The notes under the pieces: model-generated
What the model was told of the DNA's origin: nothing
The model's input: the letters and a program-made list of their open reading frames with translations, nothing else
Database searches by the model: none
Part shown: in pieces, positions 1-12,605 of the stretch
Layout of the letters: each line of letters opens with the position of its first letter
Numbering within the stretch: the first letter of the stretch is position 1
Program-made: the position numbers and the translations under genes
DNA from: Rhyzopertha dominica
Lineage: Eukaryota; Arthropoda; Insecta; Coleoptera; Bostrichidae
Assembly: GCA_025024175.1 (NCBI GenBank)
Contig: QCXZ01000041.1
Span: forward strand, 15,495,786-15,559,785
Length of the DNA stretch: 64,000 nt
Direction of reading: 5' to 3'

Positions 1-2574
1 TCCGGACTTGAAAAACAATCTGATTTCCTTAGTACAACTGGACAAGACAGGTTTAGAAATAATAATAAAGAATGGTTGTATTAAAGTTATATATGGATAA
101 CAAAGGAGTAATATTCAGAGCGATAGATAAACAATGGAAGAGACGTATATCTAATAAAGTGTGATGCATACTCTGTGAATGGACATAATATCAAGAACAA
201 TAACATACCCACATGTCAGTCACTAAGGGTATGAGTGCAAGAAGAACAGCCTTAGTATGGCATTATGGCATTAACGATTTGGACATATGACGAAATTACC
301 AGAAGTTGTAAAATAACAAATACAGATAAAAAATGTCATAGGTATATGCATTCAGGGGAAGACGAAAAAAAAAGTTTGAAGTCGGTAAGAAGGAAAAAAT
401 GAAATCCTAAAAATTGTACATTCGAACGTAGTTGGAAGAATTACACCAAGCTTGGAGCACACTATTTTATAACACTTTTAGACGATTTCTCAAGGTATTC
501 TGAAGTAGCACTTATAAAGAGAAAGGACGAAGTATTTCCAAACTTCAAAATATTTATACAGAAGTCAGAAAAAAATGCAGGGAATAACATTGAAAGCATT
601 GCAGAGTGATAACGGTGGAGAGTATACGAGCAATGAATTTAAGCAATATTTGAATGCAAAAGGTGTATAGCTAACTATTCCAAGAACACCACAACAAAAT
701 GGGAAGGCCGAGATTGAATCAAACATTGCTAAATATTGTTAGTTGTCTATTATTACAATCAGGTTTACCATCAACCTTTTAGGCAGAAGCATTAGCAGCG
801 GTATATTTTATAAGAAACAGATGTTCTCGAAAGTATCAAATTAGAAATACCATATGAACTATGGTCTAAGAAGAGACTTACTAAATATTGTGTTAATACA
901 ATTAAAGTATTTGGATGCGAGGCATGGGCACATAATTTAGACGAAGGTGGCAAATTGGATACAAAGCAATAGAATGCATAAATCCCTAATTTCAAGATAA
1001 TATCAAGGGCAATGGATTATGGAACCTCAAAAGTAGAAAAATTATATTGTCAAGAGACGTTATATTCGAAGAAGTTACTTTCCGTTCAAGTTGAAACTCA
1101 CCTAAGACCTTCAGACATTCTCCACAGCAGGGGAAGTACAAATGAAAATAAATATAGAAGACACAAACTGAAATCCTACAAAATAAAGAAAATAAAATGA
1201 GCCAAATTGTAGAAGATGAAAGAGATGGTGAAGAAAAGACAAAAGAAATGGTTATAAATTTTTCAACTAATGAAGATGGAGAAAATGCACATCAAGGAAC
1301 ACGACCAACCCAAATACGAAAACCAAAAAAATACACTTGCTGTCAGATTAAAGTAAACATTGAAAAAGTTCCATTAACCCCAGAGGAAGCACTGACTAGA
1401 GGACATTATTGTGATAAGTGGAAAGAAACTATGGAACAAGAAATAGAAAGCATAAAGAAAAACGGAGCATGTAACTTAGTTAAGAGTCCCAAACATGCAA
1501 ACGTCATCAGATGCAGGAAAGATACAAGGCACGATTGGTTGCCCAAAGTTTTAAACAAATTTACGGAAGAGATTATTGCGATACATACAGTCCAGTTATA
1601 AGACGAGACATTTTACAATTTTACTGGCAATTTCAGTAAAAGAAGACTAGCAAGTACATCATGCATACTTAAACAGTGAACTTAAACACACTATTTACAT
1701 GGAACAACCAAAATATTGGGAAGAAGGTAAAAATTACATTGTCTGTTTATTAAGGAAAAGCCTTTAGAGAAGCTACAAACATATTAGAAATAAACATAAC
1801 CAGAGATAATTCTAATGAGATAGTGATTCATAAAGTTAACTAAATTAAGAGATTGCTCTCTGAATTCAATAACAACATACAGAAGAGCTATCGGATAACT
1901 ACAATATATAGCAATGTGTACAAAACCAGATTTATCATTTACTCTAAACAGACTTCAGCAAATACAGTAACTAACCAACACAGAAGAATTGGCAAGAAAT
2001 GAAACGAGTAATGAGATATATAAAGGCGACTCAGGATGTGAAATTAAAATATGCAAAGAATGGAGTAACTGAAACATACTGCGACGCTGACTGGGCAAAT
2101 GATAAAGATGATTCTAAGTCTAAGTCGATATGTGGATTTGTAGTGATACTATCAGGAGGAAAGGTATCATGGAGAAGCAAGAAACAACAAGTAATCGCAA
2201 CGTCCACAGTTGAAGCGGAATACATCAGTATGTTTGAAACCTGTAAACAAATTATATGGATTATGGATTTACTTAGTAAATAGGACTATCTCGGTATTTA
2301 CCGAAACCGTATGGTATTTGAGGGTGAATGCTTACAGCGTCCATAATATAAGATAATATTTTGTCGGATAGAAAATCAGGGTGCATGTGATTTGGCAGTA
2401 AAGAGAAAACTTATAAGGATAAGGTATCACAAAGTAAAAGAATATATGTCGGATGGTTTTATAATCTTTTATTATGTGTTATGTGCCTTCTGAGGACAAT
2501 GTATATGACATACTAACAAAGGTACTCAGTGGACCGAAGATTGAATTAATTAATATGTCTTCAGAAGATACATT
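1..2574 (+). mobile_element. Decayed Ty1/copia-type retrotransposon, pol remnant
   Basis: Conceptual translation, with many stops and frame changes, gives copia pol pieces in the expected order. A gag-pre-integrase stretch (PDLKNNLISLVQLD) opens the window. The integrase core lies near 470-740, with LDDFSRYSEVALIKRK and SDNGGEYTSNEF. A short reverse transcriptase piece near 1590-1735 contains YMEQP-like text. RNase H at 1999-2283 has CDADWA and the STVEAEY motif. The tail near 2430-2560 reads like the ILTK end of copia polyproteins. Most of the reverse transcriptase is missing. The 5' end lies before the window. The copy cannot encode a working polyprotein. Confidence 0.9.
1999..2283 (+). pseudogene. 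Copia RNase H fragment
   Basis: Best preserved piece of the copia remnant, an open stretch of about 94 codons. It has the YCDADWAND motif, the SICGFVV strand and the ATSTVEAEY helix that carry active-site acidic residues of copia RNase H. It ends in TAG after MDLLSK, although homologous sequence continues to about 2560 in other frames. No upstream open polyprotein remains. Confidence 0.85.
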
Positions 2575-3272
2575 ATACAGGGTCCGCCACCTAAAATTCC
2601 CCAGGCTCGTATTTTCATTATTTTTTAGGTACAACCTTAAGTTATAGGTCAAATTGTAGGTTTTTTAAACTCTTTAAAAATTGCATAGTGAGTGTCCAAA
2701 TTTATTAGCAGATTATGATAATTTTGCAAATAAAGTTAATTTTGTTAAATATCGATTCATAGTTGGATGCTGATTTTTGTCTTCTTCAATTTGTGTCATT
2801 ACAATGTCTACGTAATTTGTACTCCCTCTTAATCAGTAACAAGAAAAACTCACCGCTGCCATATTCTCTTAATAGGGCGGTTCACAACTTTTTAAGTGTT
2901 AGATTAACAGCTTATTACGGTACAAATTATGCGTACATAACCATCGCTGCACACAAAATCCAAAAATTTTGAGTAGCTTTTAAATAAATCAAGTACAAAT
3001 AAGTTCGTGCTAAAGAGAGAGAGGCTAGGAAACGACACCCTGTGATGAGACTAGTGCGTGAATGTAGAGAACCAAAATCTTCTACAATTTGGGTAAGGTA
3101 AAAAAATATTTACAAAAATTAACTTTATTTGCAAAATATCATAATTGGCTAAAAAAAATTTTGGACACACTATGCTATTTTTTAAGATTTTTAAAAGACC
3201 TGCAATTTGACATATACCTAAAAAAATTATGAAAATACGAGCCTGGGGAGTTTTAGGTGGTTGACCCTGTAT
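2575..3272. mobile_element. Inverted-repeat DNA element (MITE-like) inside the copia remnant
   Basis: The ends are long imperfect inverted repeats of about 170 bp, 2575-2750 against 3095-3272. Both begin ATACAGGGTC and share the word CCCCAGGCTCGTATTTTCAT. No transposase is visible between them, so it is probably non-autonomous. It lies between the end of the copia pol remnant and the probable 3' LTR, so it is younger than the copia insertion. The family is unnamed; flanking TA dinucleotides do not prove a target duplication. Confidence 0.8.
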
Positions 3273-3290
3273 ATATCAAATAAAATTACT

Positions 3291-3840
3291 AAAGGAGAAG
3301 TGTTAGAATTTATGTTTATTAGGGACTAGTAATATTTGTTTGACCCTACTTTAAAAAAGCAGATGGGCTTAGATTTTGACTGTAGATGGCAGACGTTTTT
3401 TATATAAATAAAGATGTCAACAGAAGTTCTATAAAGTACGAGTATTTTTGAGTGATATTTGCCAACTAGAGTTCAAGCACTCTACCATTTTCTTCAGATC
3501 TTTTTTTCAATACTGCCTTTACTGCAGAAGTCTTCAGACTTTATCTTTTACACTGAAGCCAGCTTTTTGCATCTCAACAGTGCAACCTTTTGGAAAATCA
3601 CTTACTTGATGAAATATAACTCCAGGTATTTCAGTTTTTGTCTGATACTGTACCTATATGCTATATAAATATATTCCTCGTATTAAGCACCAATATCATT
3701 ATATGGGCAACTGTTTTCTTATTATTTATTAACTACCATAAAGAAGGAGAGGTGATTAGTCTGGTCACCTCAGCAGCGAACCATCCACAGATCCTACTGT
3801 AAGAAACTACATAAATTTATTAACAAGAACAGTTCTAACG
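3291..3840 (+). repeat. Probable copia 3' LTR with polypurine tract
   Basis: A purine run AAAGGAGAAG (3291-3300) is followed directly by TGTTAGAATT at 3301, the expected start of a copia LTR. A near-matching inverted end, TTCTAACG, falls at 3833-3840, giving an LTR of about 540 bp. Inside is TATATAAATAAAG near 3400, which could supply a TATA box and poly(A) signal. The last base is G instead of the canonical A. No second LTR is in the window, so the right border is inferred from terminal symmetry. Confidence 0.55.
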
Positions 3841-5456
3841 TGACAGAACTCAGCTTAACTCTAATAATACTACTACCTACTTATTTATTAGAGTACTAAT
3901 GCACGAACGAATCTAATGCGCACTCGTAAAAAAGAGGGAATATAAAAGTTTATGCTCACTGCTTTTGAGTTTGAGATTGTTTTTACCACGACACTCTGGT
4001 TTCAAGATAAAGAAGTGGGCAGGCTCGCTTACCAACTGTCCGTCGTCAGTAACCAAGAAACGTCTCGGCTACTCACTGCATTCCGGTGGTCAGGGGTATG
4101 TTAAGTGTCGAGTGTGGTGAATAGTATGCACCGGGGATTGCTGTCAGCCTGACAGCTAGTCGTTTTTATTCTAGATTCGGCTGGGCTTTTACCAAAAACG
4201 TTGCTCAAGGGGGCAAATGCTTGGAGGATTGACTCTAGAATTGGTGGTCAAAAACCAGGAACATCTCTTTGGGATTACGCTTGACCTTTTTTTTTATCGA
4301 GAGTAGGTTTTTTTGTAACCATAGATAAGAGTTAGTTGTAGATGGTTGTATATAGATCGGCAACTCGAGATACACGGTTAACAGCGCCTTTCGTGACTGG
4401 TCACTCAACTAAAAACAATAGTGCGCGTAATTTGAATTCCATATTATTTCACCACTTATCATTTTTATTACATTTTAAAGCAATAAAGGACCAATTTGTT
4501 AGAAAACTTTATTACTGAACAAGAAACCTGGCTGACAAACATGCCGTAGTTGGTAAGCGAGCCATAAGTTTATCAGTTTCCATTCCTTCCACGTGTTCTT
4601 CACATCCTGGTACAAACTGCTGACCAGAAACGGCATCAACTTTCAAATTTGTCCAGTTGCTGTAGGTCACAAAGGTCTGTTCCTCTCTAAAGTGCCGTTC
4701 ACAAATTCTTCACTTCCTCTTAATACAGCCAAATCCATGTTGATAACGCCATATCCTTTGATGCGCTCCAATTATCTCCTGGCCCGCTGTGAACGTTACA
4801 AACTTTAGCATTGTTCTTAATAAATAAAGTTGAAGGTAATACTTCTTCATATTTGGGAATCTATGAAATGTAATTTTTTCTTCGCCCTCCTTTCATCTAC
4901 AACCAGGAACCATACATCTCCGAAACATAATTGATGATTTTATGTACAGTAACAGGTTTGATTTAATATAAATTAGATCAGTACTTATCACTGTATATTA
5001 TACTTAACAATACACCAACACCACAAGGGCTCTAAGTCGCACAATTCACCGTCAAAATTTGACAAGACTACAGCAAAAAAAACGCCAACTACTTGGCATC
5101 AATCAAAAAGCGATGGCAACGCTACTCGCGACTAGTCACTAAACTACTACAGAGTTGCCAGGGTTTGTTTGTAACTAAGGAAACATTTAATTTTGAATTT
5201 ATACAAAAGGTTGCTGCATACGAATTAAATATTGTGAAAGGGGTTTTCACAACAATCATTGATTATTAATAAAGTAGTGTGTTGCCCAGCCCCAATTATT
5301 ATCTTGAAATAAAATTTTTAAGATGCATATCATACAATATATTTTACAAAAATGATCTTTTTCAACAAACTACTTAGGTTTAATGACTTGTTGCTAAATG
5401 GAGGTAACCAAATTAGTGCGAAATTACTAAATAAAGTATGAAAATTAATTATGTCT
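3841..5456. other. Intergenic, no gene seen; one 16-bp inverted repeat pair
   Basis: No coding exon can be supported. The word GGCTCGCTTACCAACT at 4022-4037 recurs as its exact reverse complement at 4548-4563, which could mark a small unidentified repeat of about 540 bp. The rest is AT-rich sequence. Confidence 0.5.
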
Positions 5457-5462
5457 TTTATT
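5457..5462 (-). other. Poly(A) signal of NAA20
   Basis: AATAAA on the minus strand, 88 bases past the NAA20 stop codon. Confidence 0.6.
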
Positions 5463-5549
5463 ATGCAATCATAAAGCTAACACAGCTGTCATACAAAATA
5501 CAACTAAATTGCATTTTTAGATAGAATTCAAGCAAATGCAATGTTCTGT

Positions 5550-6287
5550 TCATTCTACATCCTCAGGTCTAACTGGATGTATTAATGGTATAACAGATTT
5601 CTGTTTAACGTCTCTAGAACATGCTTTCCTCATATCTAAAACAGATGATGTTAAAAAATAAATGAATACCGTGTTAAAACTTTACCATAAGCATCTTCAT
5701 CAGGATCTCCTGAATAATATTCTAACACTGTTCGATAGACAATATAACCTAAATTAGTATACATATTTATTGCAACTTTGTTGCTGACTCTCACAAACAA
5801 ATCTACAAAGTAGCACCTCTTCCTAAAAGATTTCCAATTGAAGAAAAATATCAATAGTTTAAATTCAACTTAATACGTACTTCTCAGAAATATCTTCTAA
5901 AAAATTCATAAGTGACGCTGCTAGACCCAACCGTCTATAGTCAGGCGAAACAGTTAATGCTGTTACGTGGCCATGCCAGTTTTCGCCATGTCCCTCCGCT
6001 TTACCCATAACTAAAAGTTAAAAAAATTCAACAACATATTGTAGTAAACTTTACAAAACTTACTGTAGCCCATAATCTCTCCACTTGGTGATTCAGCCAC
6101 CTGAAAATATTCGGGCCAATGGGCTAGATACTGCATATAAAAAGACAATCCGTAGGTTTCAGTCAACGGATCTAAATTACTGAAAAATTTTGATGTTTGC
6201 ACAAAAATATCACTGATAAAAAAAGCTTTCTTACGCATTATTAAATCTATACATGTCATCGCAAGTAAACGGCCTTAACGTGGTCAT
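5550..6287 (-). CDS. NAA20: N-alpha-acetyltransferase 20, NatB catalytic subunit
   Basis: Five coding exons on the minus strand: 6235-6287, 6064-6179, 5881-6010, 5686-5822, 5550-5635. They give 173 residues against 178 in human. The protein starts MTTLRPFTCDDMYRFNN and runs through LDPLTETYGLSFYMQYLAHW, the acetyl-CoA loop RRLGLAASLM (the GNAT R/Q-x-x-G-x-G/A signature) and VDLFVRVSNKVAINMY, ending HPVRPEDVE. NatB acetylates the N-terminal Met of nascent proteins starting Met-Asp/Glu/Asn/Gln, at the ribosome with auxiliary subunit NAA25, which is not in this window. All junctions are GT/AG and in phase. It lies head to head with the lipase gene, 671 bp between start codons. Confidence 0.96.
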
Positions 6288-6958
6288 TTTGATTAATTTT
6301 TTAAAGGCTCATAACAATACATTCTTACGTTTAACAATTTCGTAACATAACTACATAACCTCAAATATATACAAATGTCACTCAAACGTCAAACCGGGAC
6401 TAGTATTGCCAGACGTAGGGATTTGTCCTACTCGTAAATATTATTTCTTAAAGTAGGGACGCAGCGAACGATTTTTTTTAAATTCATTGTTATGTAGCGA
6501 AAATTATGACTTCCTCATATCGTTTACAGACCAGTCCTCAACAAAAAATGTTTTTCAAAATAACAGGTGCTTTTGTACTTTATTAGGGGATCATCCAAAA
6601 AACGTTAATAAAATGAAAAACTCTGACGATTTCAAAAATTTTATCGAACAGCTATTTTACTTCAGAGTTACAGTATATTGAGTTTAAAATTTGCATTACG
6701 CAGGACTGACGGAATAAATATACAAAATGTTTGTGATAAATAATAAACAACAATATTATTTAACGCTGATGTGACATTAATAATAGAAACATTCTGGCAA
6801 CACTGAACGGTACAAACGTCAATTTATAGGCTAGTTGTCAATAACGTCAATTTGTATTTGCGAACTTGATATTTTTTGTAAATCGCTATCGTGTGAAAGT
6901 TCATACAATTTTAACACCAATCATGCACATTTTGTAAGAGTGAGTCAGCTGGTAAACA
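6288..6958. promoter_or_regulatory. Shared divergent promoter region, NAA20 / HSL
   Basis: 671 bp between two opposed start codons with no other gene. On the NAA20 side TGTCA (6376-6380) and CGTCAAA (6387-6393) lie about 90-105 bp upstream of its ATG. On the HSL side ACGTCAA, TTGTCA and a second ACGTCAA lie between 6817 and 6850, 110-140 bp upstream of that ATG. Promoter function is inferred from position; no transcription start is marked. Confidence 0.55.
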
Positions 6959-9900
6959 ATGTCAGACGAAAACACTGCCAGCAATGAAAAACAAGTGGAT
7001 AAACTGGAGCCCCATGAAGAGTTGAACAAGCTATGTTGGGCAAACGCTGAATACTTCTCGAAAGACAACAGCGAGAATGGACAACGTTTGTATATATCTT
7101 TCTTGTCTATAAAGGATACCATCGATCAAATATGGCCTAAAGTGTTAAACGTACAAAAAGTGGCACCAAACTATGACTACGATCCCACTGTTCCTGGCAA
7201 TGGATATCGAAGCTTTCTGAGCATTATGAACGCAGCTGTCTCTCTTGCTGTAGATTTAAATAGAAAAGTGGTGGCAAAGAGAGACAGCGTATTGTTTCGT
7301 AAGGCTGTGATTACGAAGTAAGTCTATGCAACTCTGAATTTGTATATTTATTAATTAGATTACTTTCTTTTAGGGATATAGAATCTTGTGCTCATGTTAT
7401 TTCAAGTCTGGCTTCTTGTTTTGAACACCTGGAAAACCTGATGTCAGGGAGTGAAGATGGTGATTTGTTTCCAAAAGAACAGCGTTCTGTAGAAGAAATT
7501 TTTGCACCCAACGAAAACATCAATCAGTATTGTTTTTATGGCCGCACATTTGGTTTTCAGTTTTGTGAATCTATCCGAAGTGTCTTGAAGTTTATCATTC
7601 TATCAATGGCAGTGTTTTCTGAGGCCTATTATAGTGAAGGTAATTCTCAAATTTTTTAATTATTCTTTATATTTTAAACATGCAATTTTAGGGTCAGTGC
7701 TTTCAAAAGCCACTAATTCTGTTGTGACAACCACAAAATTTTTCACCGATCCCGAAGAACGCGCCAAAAGAATCGTAAACATTTCCCAAAATGCAGGTGT
7801 AGATTTTTGTAAAGCATTCTGGTTCCTAGCCGAGAGTGAATTGATGCACCACATTCCTTCAATTGTTGCGCCGAGTGTGGCCGTTTCAAAAATCATCCAT
7901 TTACCCCCTGAGCCCCTAACATTGACGATCGACAATGTAGAAATCGAAGTGCCTATCCCCTCATCACACATCGGTACAAAACCAGTTCAAGTGAGACTGA
8001 TAAGCTATGAAGCACATGAAGGAATGATGGGAGAGGCAAATGCAAAACATTTACAACCCCCAAGCAGGGGGCTACTGATCCATTGTCATGGGGGAGGGTT
8101 TGTCGCACAGTCTTCGAAATCTCATGAAACGTATTTGAGGCAGTGGGCCAAAGAATTGAATGTGCCCATACTGAGTATCGACTATAGTTTGGCTCCACAT
8201 GCCCCTTTCCCAAGGGCACTCGAAGAAGTTACATACGCTTATGGTTGGGCCCTAAAGAATTTTCATCTGCTGGGGAGCACTGGTGAGTAATTTCTACTTG
8301 TTAAAAAAAAGTTCATATCATTTGAACTTTGGATTGAAATTATAAAACCGTTATCCGGGTCTTATTCAAGTTCATGGTGTATGTAGATTATGTTTATAAT
8401 CACACAAAGCGCTTTAAACATGATAATTAATTAAACAAATGGTTTTGTTGAATAACTCAGATATGGGGTTAAAGATCATTGGTAATTGGTTTCACTTATC
8501 TGATTAAGTAATGTTTCTTATTCCGTTGTACAATACTTTAAATACCACGATAAAGTAAGTGTTTTAAGTAATTTAAATGTCTTTTAATCATACTGGCAGC
8601 TATACATAATTAAAGTGCAAAGAAATTCTGACATACTCTTTCCTTGTAAATCAGGTTTTTATAATACATAATTAAAGGATAATTTTACTCAAGGTAACCT
8701 AGTGTAATTTCCATAGGTAGGTTTATTTTTTAGATTACTGAAAATTTCCATACAGCTACTTTAATTGTATTAAAATGTAATTTGAACCTCTGCTTGAATT
8801 TTTATCACAACTTGGTGTTATTGTCCAACTTTGCAATGGCACTTGAAAGGGATCTGTGTGTGTATATACTACCCCTTACAGCAGACTGCAAAGTAATGTA
8901 ACTCAAATAATAATTATTGTATCAACACTACAAAATTTTGCCAATTAAAAAGGTGGATTCTGTTACCGGTAAAGTTGGACATTTTGTTCATATTATTCGT
9001 TTTTTTAAGTAGATTTGTAATTAAAATAAAGCTAATATTTAAAAATCGGTCCAATAGGTCCTGCATTTTTAACTGTATCTTATAATCAGCTAAGGATATA
9101 AACAAAAAATTTAAAAAATAAGAGCCGTACAATGAATTCTGCAGAGCTTGTTTTTAAACCCCAGATCAGCTTCTGAAACCCTGTTAAAGAACTTTTATTT
9201 CCATAGAATAAGTTACAATAAGTAAATTAAAGACAAAATGTTTGGATTATAAGAGCCACATACTTTTAAGTAATAGATGGTAATTTGTTTAAAAACAAAA
9301 TATACCTATAATGTATGGTAGTTAACGATGTGTATTTCAAACATTGTGAACTTGCTGGGGAATAGCATACCAATAAGCAATTTGGAGCTTTGTTTTTGAT
9401 ACCAACTGAATTTGGAATTTTCCCAGAAGCTTAGAGGATTTTTACATAACATACTAATTTACCATTTTATAAAAAGGGTGAAGGATAATGCCACCAATTT
9501 TTGGCCCATCTCTGTTATAGCTTCTTTTGCAAGGCTAGCTGAACAGATGCAACATATATTTCATCAAGAGGAGGTTTTTTTGTATAATATATATAATATA
9601 TATATTTTATATATATTTTTATATGATTGAATAATAAACTTTGTGGTGGNTCTGCTGTTTGGAACAAAAAAAATGTCTGCTACCAGTTACAACCTCGCTG
9701 AGGCAAATACTTTTGAAGAAATTAGAAAAAATGTGAAATCAGAAGAATTGTACTAAAGTTAATAATTATCTACTTTATAATAGGAAGCTATTAATAATAA
9801 CAACAGCCATACCACAAGGTTTCATATTATGGCCAACACTACATTGTCTTTGTCAACATTTAATCATGTTAATAAAAAAAGACAGTAAAAGTGAAAGTAA

Positions 9901-12197
9901 CATACTTTTAGTTGCATAAATGAAAAGGACTGCAAGGAAAGAGAAGTAAGACCTCAAGTTTGTTTAGTCAAAAGATTACTGTATATATAAGGATTTGTAT
10001 CATTATTTCATTATAATAAAATGACCTTAAAAACAATACAGTTGCATGTTTAGACGTATCCATCTTTCTTTAAACTGATAATTCATTCACATGTTCCTAT
10101 ATGTACATATGTTGAAACTTTTTGAAAAGATAAAAGAGGCAAGTGCTTAACAAAATATGGCATGACAATTCAACAATAGTTGTGGTAGGTAAATAGTCAA
10201 ATTTTTTACATCACACAGAAAGCGTATGCAGCTATTTTTTAGATGCCCTCTAAGACAGGCTAAGGCAATAATAAAAGCAGACTGGTAATATAAACATTTC
10301 GATGGAATTTTTTAGAATATAAAGGCTCAAAACTTGTATATTAACAAAAAGTGCTTTAATTTTACAGAAAAAAGGTTTGTCAAATGTACTTGGTTTTCTA
10401 AATCAAAGTAGCTCATCATAATGGACATTTAAATTTTTCTACAAATTTAATTGTGTTACTGTTTATTTTCAAAGTGAAAGTATTTTTAACAATTTTTTAT
10501 TCTGATTTTATAAGTCCAAAAGTGGAAGACTATGTAGCCACTATGACCTTATATATATTACAGCATTTACATCATATCCGTAATAGTTTAATGATTTATC
10601 TTATCAAATTCAAATAATTAGTTCATTGTCCTATCTAGTGATAATAGTATCAATAAGATTTTAGGGAACTATAGTATGTAGTGTAATTTTTTTATACCCA
10701 TCTTTTCCACTATGTTCTGCTGTGAGGTAATTTAATTAACTTGATGCTGATTTAAGTTCAATAAAAACAGGCCGTATAGAAAGTACCTTGAAGATAGTTC
10801 TGCTGGAGATATTTCTGCAATCTTGGTGCTCTACCTTTAAATTCACTAAGAAAAATTAGTTTTCATGCGGGTATATACCAGTTTAATACAAAATAAAGCT
10901 AATGTAATAATCCCACAACATCCTTACAATTAAAATATTAAGGGTTTCATAAAAGCAACAAGAATGTAGAATCACTTGCCACAAAATAAAGCTTTATTTG
11001 TGAAATTGTAAATTTTTACAGCAAATAAAGATTTACTATTATTTGTGTACATCTGTCAACAGGTGAAAGGATAGTTGCAGCAGGTGATTCAGCTGGAGCA
11101 AACCTGCTGCTTTCGTCCTCCCTAAAATGTTTAGATCTGGGATTACCAACACCAATGGGCATATTCACGGCATATGTCCCTACGTTGGTAAACATACAAC
11201 CCTCGCCAGCTCGTATGCTTTGTCTGATGGACCCACTGCTGCCGTTCGGCTTCCTAATGCGTTGCCTAAAAGCTTATGCTAGTCAAGAAAACACAAACAA
11301 TGCAAAGGCTGGTAGTGTAAATGGGTCAGATTCGGAAAGTTTCGAAGAGATCTCGGAATCAGACTTGATGGAGCTTCAGGCCCATAAATCACCAGTTTCT
11401 GAGACATCTGATACCTTGACATATGGCTCTTTTAACTCTCAAGACTCGAGGAACGATGAAACGGTTAAGGGGAAGAATGGAGAGTCGATCATGTCAAATC
11501 TGCTAGAGAAATTTGTGTTAGATTCTGATACGGACACGGATGGGAGCAAGATCCCTGTTTTAACACAGGAAACTAGTAGTTCATCTTCTCAAACCTTCAG
11601 TTCATCATTTCAGGGAAGAGTGTCATCGTTGTTGTCTAATCTAAAGGGACGTTTTGATAATTTGATACCAAAGAAATCACCTAGCGGGGCTGTGAAGGTT
11701 TTGGAAGGAGAAAAGCAGCAAAGTTGGATTGACGAATTCAGGTTTACTGTTCCTACAGATCCATATTTGAGTCCATATTGTGCTTCAGATGAGAACTTAA
11801 AGAAAATGCCACCGATAAAGATTTTGGTAAAAATCAATACTGGCATATTTTATAATCTGTTATAAATAATGTCATCTTTTTTTGTAGACGGTGCACCTGG
11901 ATCCATGTTTGGATGACTGTGTTATGTTTGCTAAGCGATTAAAAAGGCTTAATCATGTTGTTTCCTTGGATCTTTTAAGCGGTTTACCTCATGGATTTTT
12001 GAACTTTTCAATGGTGAGTGGCTGTAAAAATTTAGTATTACAAAAAGCACTCGTAAGTAAACCAAAATTTGTGATTTAATAACATTACTATGTTTTCCAC
12101 TTAGGTATGTAAAGAAGCTTATGAAGGATCTCAACTTTGTGCCCAGCGAATTTTAGAGCTGCTAGATTTGGATGGCCTACCTCCACGACAAACTTAA
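6959..12197 (+). CDS. HSL: Hormone-sensitive lipase (neutral lipid hydrolase)
   Basis: Six coding exons: 6959-7317, 7374-7639, 7692-8282, 11063-11826, 11888-12013, 12105-12197. They give 732 residues. Residues 1 to about 320 match the HSL N-terminal domain; an alpha/beta-hydrolase follows. The oxyanion HGGG is at 341-344, the nucleophile Ser415 in GDSAG (413-417), Asp665 in HLDPCLDD and His695 in LPHGFL, so the catalytic triad is complete. HSL hydrolyses diacylglycerol, cholesteryl and retinyl esters at lipid droplets. Between about 480 and 630 lies a Ser/Asp-rich insert, at the place of the mammalian regulatory module, without a visible RRxS protein kinase A site. The 2.8 kb third intron splits the codon just before the nucleophile exon. 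Junctions are all GT/AG and in phase. Confidence 0.96.
8283..11062 (+). other. HSL intron 3, no gene seen
   Basis: A 2780-bp AT-rich intron. I found no exon or transposon protein. It contains an AT/TA simple repeat at 9581-9626 and an N at 9650. Confidence 0.7.
9581..9626. repeat. AT-rich microsatellite
   Basis: Near-continuous TATATA/ATATAA sequence inside HSL intron 3, interrupted by short T runs. Confidence 0.8.
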
Positions 12198-12599
12198 TAA
12201 TCTTGTACCTAATATTGAATCATAGGGAGTCAGAACCACCAGTCCATTGAACGTAATTTATATTTTTTTACTAATATATGTATACGCTTTTGTTGTTGTT
12301 GCATTTGTTAAATGTTTGTTGCATCCTTTTTAATTTATTTTAATATCATCAACATAGAAGATATTTAGGATCATAGAGCCAAAAAGTTTATTTAATTTAG
12401 GTTTTAACAAAAATATCCAGCACCTTGATATTAACCATTTTTTTCTACAGTGTTCCTTCCTAATAAGCTTAAAGTCAATAGACAGTATTACATCAGTTGT
12501 TGCAGTGATATAGCATTATACAATAATTATATTTACCCAATGTATATTAAAGAATAGATCTGATTGTTACTATTTGTACATATATTATGTTGTATACCA

Positions 12600-12605
12600 A
12601 ATAAA
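12600..12605 (+). other. Poly(A) signal of HSL
   Basis: AATAAA 403 bases past the HSL stop codon, first clear signal in the 3' region. Confidence 0.6.
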
